From Paragonimus westermani (Eukaryota; Platyhelminthes; Trematoda; Plagiorchiida; Troglotrematidae): a DNA stretch of 64,000 bases. The notes under the pieces are model-generated. The model saw only the letters and a program-made list of their open reading frames with translations. It was not told the origin of the DNA and searched no databases. Below are positions 12,031 through 24,469 of this stretch, in pieces. The position numbers were made by a program, and so were the translations under genes. The DNA lies in contig QNGE01001713.1 in assembly GCA_008508345.1 (NCBI GenBank), positions 40,458 through 104,457 of the forward strand. The letters run 5' to 3'. Positions within the stretch are counted from its first letter, which is position 1, and each line of letters begins with the position of its first letter.

Positions 12031-12468
12031 CGGTGACTGGGGCTGTTTTTCTACCACGAGACACATTCGCTCTCCACTTTCCGTATTTGGATAATCCATT
12101 GTTGCCTCCAAAACATCAGCCAAGTAAAAGTTGACGCCGTATGATACCTTATCAACATGGCTTTCAAATGGTTTTGTGGTTGAACTGGGCAATTGGGCAT
12201 CATCCGATCGAAGGGTCTTGTAGAAATATCGCATTTCACTTGCTCGTGCTAAATTGCCGGTGAGTTGTGAGCAATACTGAGCGGCCTGTATCCAGCTGTT
12301 GATGGCGTCCGTACGAACCCAAGAGAAGTTAACTCGGATCCCTGTTGAACCAATACGTTCCACGCGAAATCCTTCAGCTCGTTCGACTTTCATACTGTCA
12401 TCCGACTCTACGTGTCTTAGAACGAACGCATAGCATACAAATAGGGTGATTTTATAGAAGGAGCCCAT
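12031..12468 (-). CDS. Exon 1 of a secreted C-type-lectin-like protein
   Basis: ATG at 12468; 146 codons to a consensus donor (ACCG|GTAAGT, intron from 12030), phase 0. The first 20-odd residues (MGSFYKITLFVCYAFVL) form a signal peptide, so the product is probably secreted. Residues in the middle, WIQAAQYCSQLTGNLARAS, match the start of a C-type lectin fold (W..A...C...G.LA), and GERMCLVVEK matches the third cysteine region. No EPN or QPD calcium/sugar motif is visible and the fourth cysteine seems absent, so sugar binding is doubtful. With exon 2 it is a compact single-domain protein. Upstream (minus) about 180 bp away is a TATA-like atttatatg. Family assignment is inference from a cysteine/tryptophan pattern. 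Confidence 0.6.
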
Positions 12469-12469
12469 T

Positions 12470-15400
12470 GTGATCGACAGCTACTCCTGGCACCATGCAT
12501 CAACTAAGTTAGTTCGGATACGCCATCGATCTAATGGTCAGTCAGCAAGGCTAACCGTATTTCCTTTTGTTCAGTACCGTTCCGAGACTAAGTACCACGA
12601 TAACTATTGATTTGTTATCGGCCATCTGTCGCAAATGCGGCTGGGCTGTTGCATATAAATTAGGTGACCCCCATTGTGTTCGTGTACATGTTTGTATGTG
12701 ATGACGACAGGAAACAAGAAAACCTGTGACATTTTCGACTCGTTTCTGCTGAATTGATCAGTCACCCAAGCTGACCAATCAGCGAGTGCGTACGCAGTGA
12801 CGTGGGCTGTTGGATCTTACAGAATAAATCTGATAGACAACATGTCGGGAATACCCTGAAGAGTCCACTCTTTAGAATCATCAGTCAAACTAATACAATG
12901 ATCACGTTATAATAATATCTCATCAGATAACTCCCTTGAAAACACGTTCAGCTGAGACGCGGATGGGTATGCGATAATAACCCGGTTTTAGTGATAGATC
13001 TTTCTGGTTGTTCCGTTATCATCGCAGCTATTGATAAAATTCTTTTGCTCTAAGAACCGGAATAAGGTAATCCAAGAGAACAGACAAGCGTTCCTAATTA
13101 AAAGTATTTTGCAGCCTGCACAGTGGTTTTCACAGGAGTCATTGGGACTAGCCAGGGTATATGTGTCTCATTTTCACGGATCATAATCTAGAGCTATGAA
13201 TCTTGTTGTTGGCTCAGGGTTGAAAAGGGAGTACCAAATTCCATCTACTTGTAAAGCGTCTGTAGATTAATTTTGATGGATCCATGTGCCATTGTAAGTA
13301 AGAATGATATACCCTTGCCCATCTGCCACCTCGGAGGATATTACGGAGCTTGTAGCCCTGACGATTTTGTGTTGCCGCCTGCTTGACTCAGTTCGGGAAC
13401 CTTCCAACTAAATATTCTCAATACGACATAGAAGAGAGTGCATACAGAATGGAGTTAGTATAACTTCCACGCCAATATGAACACATCACATCTTGAACAA
13501 GATGTACGATTTTGAAACAGTGCTTCCCGATATGAACCAGACGACAGAAGTGAACGAACAAAGCACCGGTAACATTTTGTTGCAACTTTACATGCACATG
13601 GGGTAGTAACCGATTCCTTCTAGGAAAATCAAATTGTTCACTAACAGGTCGCACTCATCTAGAAAGACACTAAAAACATTGCACTATCAGACTGTTAACC
13701 CCTTGACATTAGTTGCAGTTGGTGCGGTGCATCTCCTTACTAAGAGAGCCATCCACGAAAAGTAGTGACCGATTGTCGTTAGTTGTGTAGACGATTGGGA
13801 TTACCTCGACGGCCTTCACTTACTGATGCGCATTCAGAAAGTTGTGCTTGTCTGATGAAGCCGCCTGTCGTTTTTGTGTTGGTTTTGTGGTCTGCTTGAC
13901 ATTGATCTATCAAGCATCCAACACATTTCGGAATATGCCCGGTAAGTACACACAATTCCATTCTACCGATTTGGACTTTCCAACAACTGCAACTTATCAT
14001 TCACGGAGGAATTTGAGATTCGAGTTATGATGTCGACGATGACAGTTAGTGTTGCGTAATGAGTTTTGTATAGTGTGTAAATTAGCTGTGTGATGATCGT
14101 ACTGCAAACGTTATCAACTTTGAACGACAGATGCAGAAAGCTTACATCTTGTATGCATTGAACAGTGCCCTCAAGCGATTTTACATAGTTCTTAGTGATA
14201 CTATCAGAGTTGTTGCTGAGTGTAATTTGTTCAACAGCAACTAACGTTCTGAATCTGGAGTGCACAATTCACTCACTTTGTGTCGGACAGAAACAAGACT
14301 GTTGCTTTACAGATGTTGCCCTTTTCACATGTTCCCACAATAAGTTAATATCATTACCACCGCTACTGTCACCAGGGAGTTGCAGACCAAGACACTAGAT
14401 GTATCTGCTTCACTAAGACTCTTAAACGAATCTTGTGCTCAGGTAAATGCATTGAAACTGCGACACAAACTGCGAATTTTCGTCTGTCACTTAGGTAATG
14501 GTGAGACAGTGTCGTATCTGTAAATCGACGTTATGACCGCTACCTCCCTGTGAGACGAACCTTTTTGGTTGAAAAACATTCAATAACGTGTCTTTGATGC
14601 ATAGGTCTCATTCGTTGAATAATCCTTTTTCTTTCCGAGTTCACTTACAGTCCCCACTGAATCTTCTCTTGCCTTATCCGGCGCGAGTTATTTTGGGATA
14701 CTTTTGTTACGAACATACTTAAGTGTGTATACAACCTTCAGGATAACGGTTCGTGTTAGAAATTATACTACCCTTATTTCTACATAGTGTGTGTAGGCAT
14801 TGGATAAATCAGTAAAGTACACTTCCATCGGGACATTGATTTTTTGGCTTTCACAGACGGCATGATGCTGATAGCATTCATCTTCCTTGAGAAAAGTGCT
14901 CACTTTTACTCAGTCCATCCCTGATCCATATAGGACCTCCAGGAACCCCAACTAAACCACTGGACCCCAACAGGAAGGTTTTATTCGCCAGTAATTAAAG
15001 CTGACAAGGTTTTCTTCGTGGATGACGGCTGTGATAATCCAATCTTCCAAGAAGGCCATTCGCAGAACATAATACGTTACAGTTTATGGTTCATCGACCG
15101 GAACAGCCAAACTATAATCGATAGTGAGTGTCCTGCTGATTTTCCCAATATTTGTTGAGCAGCTGTCAATCAAACCAACTCTCGAATAATCGATCAATTG
15201 CAAGAGCAGGCGAATTAATGAAGCGCCATTTCACATCGTCCAACCTATACATTCACTCATCAATGCTTATCAAGGTAATTGTGTTCGTATCGACTGCTCC
15301 TCATCCCCTTTTCTTCCACTGCGCCAAAGCAAGCACTGAGCGCTAATAATTCCACTTGCCGTTATTTTCACTAATTTGATTGCAACATTAATGTGCCGTT

Positions 15401-17149
15401 TTTTCGGTCCCGATGGTGTTCAAGTTGACTTCTAGCAGCCGTTGCGAAGTGGGCCACTGTGGTGGTGTATTTTCAGCTGAAGGAGTGTCGACGAAAATCA
15501 GTGGTTCCGAGTACAAGCCATGAGACGACGATATCCTACATTTGTAAAGCGATATTAGTTCCTTGCAGATAGGTTGTCTCGTTCTAGACTTACCTTGGCG
15601 ATCGGGAATAAGAATGCCTTTGTGTATAAAATCTTACTGGGTCGAGTGGTTCTGCGATCTATGGAACACAAGAATTCAAGTGTAATATTCAGTCACTTCA
15701 TATCTGGTAGTCGCAAAATTTAGACTGTTGAAAGGCTACAAAATGTTGTTTTTCAAGGTTTGTAGAGTAGGTTGGCGTTATCGGTCGTTCATATTGCGAT
15801 GCCGATGAAGCATTCCGTTGACTGTCTCCAAATTTGTCTCACAGTGTGAGATCTGATATAACAGTTTTTCCATGGTCAGTGGATTATTGTGATGGAACAG
15901 CATTTGACTGCCAATGAAGCAGTTCCTCACGAATCAGAGGACTTTAGTATATCTCTTAGGCCACCATGAGGATACACTGATGAAGAATATGCAGTGGCCT
16001 CTCGCGCTTGGGGGAGGCTAACGTAACACTGAAGGAATGCAGCTACCTGTCTGTTAACACTACAAAAACGCTCCAAATCCATCAAGCATGATCTGAAAAG
16101 GCTAATGCAATAAGTAGCTTGGACAGATCTCCATGTAGATGACCGCCTGGTCAAACCGTAAACCGCCAAAGAGCAGTCTTTGTTGTAATGATTTTTAACC
16201 TCCTGAAATCAACGAACGTTCATCTTTCTCGTCATCTCTGTGATGATGAATTTGTGTCTGTAAATAAAACTGTCCGTCCATTTTTTGCAGAGCAATGGAC
16301 TTCTGGTTTTTGGCAATTTGGTTGTCATCCGGTTTTCCGCTCTACTCTTTTAATACGAATAGTTGACATCCCTAATCGGTTAACAAACAATTCACTTCAC
16401 GTATTCTGGCTGTTGATGTATTCACGCTTTATTGAAACACAGTGTATCAGCATTTATCTAAGATTAGATTTTTGGTTACCGAACAACTTATTGTTTTGTG
16501 AAATTTCATGGGATGTTCTGCAGTTCTTCTGTCTGCAGTACCTGTTATCGTAATTTTGTATACATTCATGGGCCACAGTTACTCGGATCAGAAACAAAAG
16601 TGCTGATGTTTCGCAAATATGTGTTTTGCTCCAATCTGTTTGTTTTCGAAAAGGACGCAAGTTGCCATCAAGGTTCGAGAATATTGGCTTCTTTCTCGAT
16701 GTTTCCACAATGAAAAGCATGGATACAACATGTCAATGCCAATATATGACATCGCCCTGGCTAGTTCCCTCTGGATTAATTTGCCTAGTACTAATTAGAG
16801 TCGGTTGTCTGGCAAAATGGTCATGAAACTATCATTTGGACACGCATTGCCAGTTGCAACAAGCAAAACAAAAGACTACATTTCAAAATTGTTTAGTTTG
16901 GCTCAGTTTTAGCCTTCTGCTAACTCCTTCTTGAAAATGTTTCATTGGACCACAACCAGCATGTGTTTTGAAACGTAAGGTACTTCGTTATGACCGGTGT
17001 GACAACGTAGGTTTGTTGACGAATAAAGAAGTTATAGAATTTGTTGATCAGTTGATTCTCTATTACAGGAGTAGCATAGGCGGTAGCGGAGTTACGATGA
17101 AGTAAATAGAAACTCCTATCTCTAAAGCTAAAACGGTGCTCACTAAACA
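12470..17149. other. Intergenic/intronic; nothing firmly supported
   Basis: 4.7 kb of unremarkable sequence. A consensus donor (CCCG|GTAAGTAC) at about 13,940 on plus ends an open frame and could close a small exon, but no confident acceptor or partner was found. No repeat family was recognised. Confidence 0.4.
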
Positions 17150-17680
17150 AGAACACCTCTGGCAACAAAAATGTATACCGCCTACAGATGGCAACAGTGA
17201 GGGCCGTATTAACTTGCAGAGACGAGACTTGGGCGCTCAGAGTAGAAGACATGAATCGTCTTCAGGTATTCGAACGTCAATATCTGTCTTTGATCACTGA
17301 CATCAGTTGGAACCAACGAGTAAGCAACCAAGAGGTTAGAAAGCGGCTATTTGGTAGTGATTATCAAGCGAGCTCTTTCATTCAGTCCTTACGCCTTCGC
17401 AAGCCTAAATGGTTAGGTCATGTACTAAGGATGCCGGCTAATCCTCGGTCACAGCAAACACTTTTTGCCGACGTCGCGGTGACTTGTGTAAGGTGCGAGG
17501 AGGACAGATGATGACTTGGTGCAATGGAATAAATTTGTTCACCAATGTGTTGGCCACTGTAGATCGTGTTCATCTTTCGAGCTGGTGTCCTCGCGACTCT
17601 CTGAGATGGTAAGTGAGATGACAGCTAATGGGACTCAGTGGCATGAATGTTGTCGTTGTCTGGTCGAGTTGTCTGTGGAT
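17150..17680 (+). mobile_element. Non-LTR retrotransposon fragment (C-terminal of RT polyprotein)
   Basis: Plus-strand frames encode the C-terminal part of a trematode-type LINE polyprotein: ETWALRVEDMNRLQVFERQY, then LRKPKWLGHVLRMP, and after a frameshift near 17,500 a WCPRD stretch. It is 5'-truncated, with at least one frameshift and several stops. The order (ETW..RVED, WLGHVLRMP, GWGPRD-like) is typical of flatworm elements. Inactive. Confidence 0.75.
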
Positions 17681-17699
17681 TGACGCGGGGTGGTGGAAG

Positions 17700-18095
17700 T
17701 CTTAAAGAAGCTGTCTTGCTGATGGCACCTTACTTTTGCCTACAACTTGGTTGTTTTTTCAAGGTGTTAGCAACTTGATACTGAATTTCTGGATGCAGAC
17801 TCAGTCGTTTTTTCAATAGTTATGTACTGTTCGTTGCCTTAAATAATTTGCTATTCGTTACCTTTTGTTTCTTTCTTCATTGCATGGCAGTGAAGTGTTT
17901 GCATGAGCAACTGAAATACTGATGTCTGATGATCGTTAAGTTAAACAGAGAATCGGATTTCAAATTCTATCCTACATCCAGTTACACGTCTTGTAACCCC
18001 ATGACAAATGTGAACGGATAATTCCAACTGACGAGTGAAGTGAACGCCAAGAATAAGAAAATACTACTCTAGATATGTGAGTAGAGTAAAAGTAA
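17700..18095. other. Nothing recognised
   Basis: About 400 bp between the LINE fragment and a Penelope 3' end; no gene or repeat family seen. Confidence 0.4.
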
Positions 18096-18099
18096 TGTG

Positions 18100-18400
18100 T
18101 AAACACAATAGAAAGACGACGGAAACTAGTAGGTGCTAACATTTAGCATTGCGTCTTCAGTGTCTAGTAACAATGGCCAGGAATATACATATAAAACAGC
18201 AGTGGAGTGGTGAGTGAAAAAGCAGAACGTTAAATAAAGAGGAGGAAAACAGGACAGAACTGTTTGGCCCATGGAATTTCTGTGCACATACCGCTAGATT
18301 TGCGAACGCCTCAGAGAAACGCAGGGTAGGCTGATTAAGGTGGCGTATTAAGATCCTGAATTTCTCATCGAGATTAATCCGATGATGGATGACAATCATA
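18100..18400 (-). mobile_element. Penelope-like element 3' end (minus)
   Basis: Minus strand from about 18,390 encodes FRILIRHLNQPTLRFSEAF followed by AVCAQK, matching the GIY-YIG C-terminus of the copy at 22.9-23.1 kb (AFRILLRHPSP...; ALCVQKQ). The conserved 3' tail lies at about 18,100-18,180. Truncated and inactive. Confidence 0.6.
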
Positions 18401-18419
18401 TCTGGCGATAGTTTAAACC

Positions 18420-20046
18420 TGAAGTTTACTCAAACTTGGGACGAAGGGAGTAGACTGAATAGTCACATTCTGAACCCACTTTAGCAAATGTTCTTTCAGC
18501 CTGGGGTTGAAGCGCTATTTGTCCCGTTGACCTAATGTTTATCGCGGTTACACACAAATCGCCAAATACGGTGAGTCGGCGTCAGTAGGTTGCTCTCCCT
18601 TTATCGAAGGCAGCACGAACTTGCAAGTTCGGTTGACGATTCCCGGTTCAGCTGCACTGTCGACCCACATAACTGATGTGACGAGAGGTTTTATGGTTCA
18701 AGGGGAAGAAGTGTAAACTTTGAGTGGTAGTGATGGACTTTCCTCTTCCCAGCTGTGTAAACTTTGTTCACCGCTATACGTTGCGGGCTGTGTCTATTGG
18801 TAAATATCAACGGAGGCGCATTATCTTGCAACGTAATTGTAAGCAATCGAAGTTTGTCCATTGAAAGTTCCACTGAACAAATAGGTTTAACGCGCGTAGA
18901 GAAGGTGCTGACGAATACTTTTTTAATCTCCACCACTGTGAAATTTGTACAATAATTGTACCGGCCAGTGCAGTTTGACTTTCGGTACACAGACCTTTTA
19001 TTAATTTATCATCCTTGTGACTGGGGGAGAAGAAAGTCTACAGTAAACTACCATTCGTAAATGACACTTGCTTAATACAGTAAATTAGTATCTAACGTAA
19101 CTCTACCATGAGCTCGTGCGAACTACAGTTTCCTATTTAAATATACAGGTCAACGTAGAACAAACAAACTTCCCTGTGAGTCTACACAGCACTGTTACTC
19201 AGAAAGTATTTTTCAGGGTTTCACAGTGTATCAGTGTTGTGTTCCACGTATGTGGGAGATACAACGAATTTTTTCTCAGGAAAATCGACACCATCTCGAT
19301 AACCAACATTTATTTGCATATAACAATAAGCGCGTAAATTTGCAGTTGTTGATGTCACGTTTATGTATGAGAATACCATTGCTTAAAGCAACGCCATCCA
19401 ACATTCGTTTCTGTTATATTCCGCGATTATTTCAGTACCAATTACGTTCCTGCATCTGACTACTGACGAGCAGTACAATGTGGACGATCATTCCTGCTGC
19501 AATTCTTCCCCCGCAAACATTGATATAACTACAGCAAAAGTCGCTCATTGTCTCTCCCTTATCTCAGTGAAGTTGACACACCTGCTATAAATTCTCTCCT
19601 GATCGGTTTATCTTGCCATTTCATTGCTAACTTAAGTGAACTCTATACTCATTCTCCTCTTTCTTAATCAACTATGCTGGGCTATGAATTTTTGCTGCTT
19701 TAAACGGCTTTATTAACTTTGTTAGGAACTTCCTGTACCCTTGTACTGTTCGAACCTGCTTCCGCCAGTCACTGTGCTTAACTTTCGAGCCAGGCCATAA
19801 CACAGATATCTTTGCAGTTGACTTCTGTTTATCGATCTCTTTTGCACTGCCATGTTCTGGTTGGCCAACCGCCGCCCCACTGCTAACCTAAGCGTATCCA
19901 GCAGTCAGCCTTTTCGTTATCCAATTTCCTGAACGACTAGTAGACATGATACGTGCACATATTTTAGCTTAAACGGTGGTTTATTCGTTGTTCCTTGTGT
20001 CGAACAGCGGTTGTCCAACAGAATCAACAGTAACATTTCCTCTCAG
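18420..20046. other. Nothing supported
   Basis: No recognisable gene. At 20,047-20,079 (plus) a 33-bp segment lies between an excellent acceptor (catttcctctcag) and GTAAGAT. It is isolated, so I do not annotate it as an exon. Confidence 0.4.
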
Positions 20047-20108
20047 CCTGCTTCTTTCGTCTCCAACCACTCTTTGAATGTAAGATTATTTCTGTCCATC
20101 ATTCATCA

Positions 20109-20525
20109 TCATGGAGTTGCATGAGAATTATAGAGTCCTAAACGCTCCAAACAGTTTCCGGACTTCATACTCTCAAGGCAGCAGCCTTGTTCGGTTAATA
20201 TGTGCTGTTTTTTTGATGACCGGCAACGATTTCCATTACAGCTGTGGATATAGTGCTTGCAAGCTGATCGAGTAGTGCAGTTGCTTCGATTCATCTTATG
20301 GTGTGTTCCGTCACAACGAAGACGTATTGGGCCTTTTAAGGGGTTGCTAAAGGGAGACTCATCAGGTTCACAGACAACAATCCTCAAAGTTCTACCGATC
20401 GAAGGTGGCTTAATAGGATACTGTTTCGGGTGGCCAGTGCTCTTCAGCAGCTGACGGTGTTGGCATGTCAGCACACAATTGTTAACATCTTTCATTCTTG
20501 ACCAGTGAGCCCTTCGTTTCAGCAC
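20109..20525 (-). CDS. Unassigned 138-codon open frame
   Basis: Cys/His-rich basic peptide (for example RSNCTTRSACKHYIHSC). No family recognised. It lies downstream on the same strand of a segment (20,702-20,940) that may be an N-terminal Penelope remnant, so a transposon origin is possible. Confidence 0.2.
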   Translation of the reverse strand: MLKRRAHWSRMKDVNNCVLTCQHRQLLKSTGHPKQYPIKPPSIGRTLRIVVCEPDESPFSNPLKGPIRLRCDGTHHKMNRSNCTTRSACKHYIHSCNGNRCRSSKKQHILTEQGCCLESMKSGNCLERLGLYNSHATP

Positions 20526-20701
20526 CTCGTCAACCTAATGACAACCCACATGGGCCAGCCGATGACATTCCACACACGTGTTGTACTCAGTCCTGTAGAT
20601 ATTCCCCGCATGCTTATTCTTTCCTGCAACTGGTGAACTAAAATTCTGGAACTATGCACTGAGAAGGCTATCACTTCGGAATGTCCCCTGCCTTCCGGTG
20701 A

Positions 20702-20940
20702 TCATCTTTCCGACAGAAGACGGTTAATCATCAGCCGATTGTATCTTTCTGGGAGCATATGGTAGTTTAATTCTACCGAATCGGAAGACGTTCCTTTGAA
20801 CCACACCCATGTATTGTGTTTGCAAAAGTAATTCGAGTACTTAGTTTCCTTCTCCAGATACAGGAATTTGTGAAGCTTCAGTCTCGCGGTGGTACGGCCC
20901 AACTTGCGGTCTATCCTCGGTAGTTCATCATTGATTTAGC
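20702..20940 (-). mobile_element. Possible Penelope-like N-terminal remnant (minus)
   Basis: The frame contains IDRKLGRTTARLKLHKFLYL, similar in style to the N-terminal region before the RT in Penelope-like elements. No RT motifs follow in this orientation. Weak call. Confidence 0.25.
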
Positions 20941-21124
20941 TCACTTTGATGGTTTTTGTTTGGTCACCACACCGAAACGTTGACCCATCAAATATAACCC
21001 CCATTTTCTAAGTCCCCCATTGGTGCGAAACACTGCTTGTCTGTCGTTAAAGTGTTCCGTTTAGTTAGCGTTCGTACCGGACTAACATTTGACAACATCC
21101 CTTTCCTGCTTCAGTAAGCTTCGA

Positions 21125-21316
21125 TCAATTACACCCCAACCTACGACAATTAAGCGCTGTCAAGTCGTTAGCACTTCCAGAAGCAGTTGGCCCTTTCTCT
21201 TGACTTCCCTCCATTCTACTCTGCTTTAACTTAGTCACTTCCTGCATCAACTTCTTCGTTGCGATTGTATGGTATCCCAGTTCACTTGGTTTGTTTGCTT
21301 GTAATTGGTTGACCAT
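21125..21316 (-). CDS. Candidate coding exon or ORF, unknown
   Basis: 63-codon frame with a lysine/glutamate-rich helical stretch (TKKLMQEVTKLKQSRMEG). Splice sites are weak. It may belong to a host gene or to a decayed element. Confidence 0.2.
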   Translation of the reverse strand: MVNQLQANKPSELGYHTIATKKLMQEVTKLKQSRMEGSQEKGPTASGSANDLTALNCRRLGCN

Positions 21317-21619
21317 GGCGTTTTCTTCCGGCGGTTAACGCGAGGTGTCAGTCAATTCTTCCAAAGTCACCGGACACTCAACGAGAACAAGCATGAGGTG
21401 TTCCCCGACTGCTAGTGACGCTTATCCACGAAAGTATGCTCTACTCCGAATCATTGTTCACTTTCGGCAAAGCTCTTAACAAGGTTGTTCACAGTGACAT
21501 CGCATAAACGAGAGTGTCGCATGTGGGAGCAAATCGGGAGCCCTTAAAATGACACGCTGCTTCCTGGCAGTCAACGGAAATGCTGAGCCTGGCATTTTCA
21601 ACCCGTCTTTCAACTGCGC

Positions 21620-23300
21620 ATAATCGGTGATATGACGTGCGGGTCGTCGACACCCCAGCTCTACGGCGGCTCTAAAACACACAAGTCTGGAATGCCTCTT
21701 AGGCTTATCCTGGCGACGACGAATTCTCCGTACCACAAATTGGCACGCTGGTTAGTTGTCATCTTAACTCCATTGAAACCAAAGTTCCAAACACCTTCTA
21801 TTAAAGATTCTTGTGAATTGATCAGGTACTTGGACAACATCAGTCTTACTAATCAGTTGATGTGTTACACAGACATTCAGTCCCTGTTCACGAATGTACC
21901 GCTACACCAGAAAATCGATTATATTTGTGAGCTGATGGAATCAAACCATATCACTTTGCCTCTGCCTAACGATATTGTGGACGAAGCATTATTGTTATGT
22001 ACTGAAAGCATCAGCTTCCGTTTTCTCGAGCGGTGCTACCGCCGAATAGACGGGGTAGTCATTGGAAGTCCACTAGGGCCCATCATAGAGGACTTTTCCA
22101 TGTTAAGGATTGAGCAAGAGTTAGTCACAGACATAACGAGTCTGTCATACTACAAACCCTACGGCGATAACACACTAGTATTCAGTCGATTCAAACAGGC
22201 AATAGATAACCTAGAGCAGAGCTTAACTAGTCATTCCAACCTGAAAGTGACGTGTGAATTTGACACCGACAACTGTGGCATTTCTGGACATATTCATTAG
22301 TCACCGGAAGGATGGCGCCATTGAAATAGCTGTTTATAGGAAATCCACGTGGTCCGGTCAGTACTTGAACTTTAGTAGTTTCACACCAGTCCACCACAAA
22401 CGCGCACTAGTGGATACACTAGTTGCACGCCCAAGACGAATCCGTACACAAGACACTCTGGTGGAGGGACTCTAGAGTTGATCACCTCTGTACTACAATC
22501 AAATGACTATCTAAAACGTTTCACAGAAGGCATAGTAGACCGAAACCGCCATCCCAACTGGTGGTTATTGTGAGAAAGAAGTTTTATATAGAATGGCCTT
22601 TCAAGGATGATTACAGTGTGCGTAAAACAACACGGAGACTAACGAATTCGAGTAAACGAACATTCAACGCAGCCGAAATTGGTATATTAACTTGAACCCA
22701 GAAACTGTTCCTTTAATCAACGGAGATCAGCCTGTAGGTGCATCTCACCTCGTATCTACCAATTTACATGTAACTGCAAAGAAAGTCACATAGGCAGGAC
22801 CGAGAGACGTTTCATCTCCAGAGTGTAGGAACATTTACCTAAATGGGTGCAGAACTCCATATTACCGAAGAATGGCCATGTCATTGAGACACTCAAGCAC
22901 CCAGCGTTCGCAGTCGCAAGACACTTTCTGACCTCTGGTTACGCCATCGACCTGGCTTGTGCATTCAGAATCTTATTACGTCATCCAAGTCCAAGACACT
23001 TGCCGATTGCTGAGGCGGTCGCAATCAATCAACTGAAGCCTGCCCTGTGTGTTCAGAAACAATTGTTCGCGAGCTTGACCCAATCCTGGAATTAGTGACC
23101 TTTCCAAACCCCATGATCAACTATTCATTCCACCCAACCCTCAACTGTTCAGTATGAAAAGTCGTTTCGTGTTATTGTAAATTTGGTACTGACGAGTCAA
23201 TACGAAGTGCTTGTATCTGTCAGTTTTCGTTTTCTAACGGTTTTTTCAAATTTCTGAAGGGAATCAACTTTTTCAGATTGAGTAGTAGCCAGTGTACGTT
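21620..23300 (+). mobile_element. Penelope-like retroelement, most complete copy (RT + GIY-YIG + 3' UTR)
   Basis: RT: LYGGSKTHKSG (the LPKTHK motif) at about 21,660; motif A TDIQSLFTNVPLHQKI at about 21,870; motif B DGVVIGSPLGPIIEDF; motif C YGDNTLVF. After a frameshift near 22,270 the RT tail continues (FLDIFISHRKDGAIE; YRKSTWSGQYLNFSSFTP). A GIY-YIG endonuclease follows at about 22,760-23,095 (CNCKESHIGRTERRFISRV, then EHLPKWV after a stop, then AEAVAINQLKPALCVQKQ). The 3' UTR to about 23,300 has the tail shared with the copies at 6.5, 7.0 and 18.1 kb. Motif C should be YxDD; here the second Asp is Asn. The GIY-YIG Tyr is His. Several frameshifts and stops: dead. Confidence 0.85.
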
Positions 23301-23309
23301 ATCTGACCA

Positions 23310-23830
23310 GACGATTTATCATAAAATAAGATTCGGAAGTGTGTCAGAGAATGGCAGGAAAAGTGAATTGCTGCTAGCTAGTTAGTGTTTGTCAATCTGA
23401 ACACAAAATAGAGTATGAAGGAAACAGAATGATCACAAACCTTCTAGTGTGTGTGCACTGGTAATTTGTGACTAAATATTGAGATATCTGCTGTGTGTGC
23501 TACCGATATAAGCAAGTTTTAGGTTATTCTTGATGTTCTCTTTATCACAGAGTTCTGTGGATTCTACGCACATCGGTCCTGCAGTACCCATAGTAACCTG
23601 CATAAGTGCTAGAGGCATTTAATCTGTGAACTACACAAAATCTATCGCGTCCATACTTTCAGGCTAGCTGAATTACCTTGACTGCATTCACACAATCTCA
23701 AATAAGTAACGAGTGAAGATCGATGTCGGCAGCGATCTAGCAAAACGATGTGATGTTTTTTCACAAAAATGCGTATCACATGAACGGTCAAATTCAAAAC
23801 TTAGTAGTCAGACACCTATCACGTCATTAT
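23310..23830. other. Nothing recognised
   Basis: About 500 bp after the Penelope element without a gene or a known repeat. Confidence 0.4.
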
Positions 23831-23836
23831 TTCATA

Positions 23837-24062
23837 TGGAATCCATCAAATGATTCAGGGCATCGACTCCCCCGACAGGATTTCTCAAACAGTTCACGCT
23901 GGAATCCACCAACGCCACTGCTGAGCATAGAAATTGTATTACTAATNTGATTTTAGATGAGATCCAGCTGGTAGAGCGCTTGCCGCGTTGAGGCATGCTG
24001 TGTCCGTCGCTAGTTCGAATCCAGCCAGAGCCCTGACTTTTCACAATTGGGTCTCATCTAAA
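23837..24062 (+). repeat. tRNA-derived SINE (copy 2, rearranged)
   Basis: The body (23,837-23,941) has the same plus-strand orientation as in copy 1, but the tRNA-like half (about 23,960-24,030, plus) and tail (to 24,062) are inverted relative to copy 1. The 5' part of the tRNA head is replaced by an inverted copy of the tail (gattttagatgagatcc at 23,950 against gggtctcatctaaaatt at 24,047). A single N at 23,947 sits exactly at the switch point. Confidence 0.65.
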
Positions 24063-24069
24063 ATTATAA

Positions 24070-24465
24070 ATCTGCCCCACCACTTATCGGTAGTACAATA
24101 CTGGTTAATCTATTGGTAGGCTAACTCGAAATCAAAGCCCCTGTCTCTCGAGAAATAAACAAGGAGACTGCAATGGTAGGGTCCACTTTGGGAAGAAAAT
24201 ATTGAACACATAACACAAGAAGTATTCCAGCATAGCAGTACATGTTACTACAGTCTATAGGGGACATAAAGTGAAACAAAATGCAAGGTTGAACTGGATG
24301 AAAACAGTCAAAACATTCACCAGATAGTACACTAACAATGCTAAAGGGAAGAAAAAGTAGAGGACCACACAAGTCCATGTTTCTGAAAGTGGGAGCAGGT
24401 GAGTTACAAACGACGGTACTCATTGGCTGATAGGGGCAAGAACCAAAGGATATGATATTTGAGCC
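24070..24465. other. Nothing supported
   Basis: A 100-codon hydrophobic minus frame (24,121-24,423) has no splice sites or recognisable domain. Confidence 0.35.
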
Positions 24466-24469
24466 TAAC

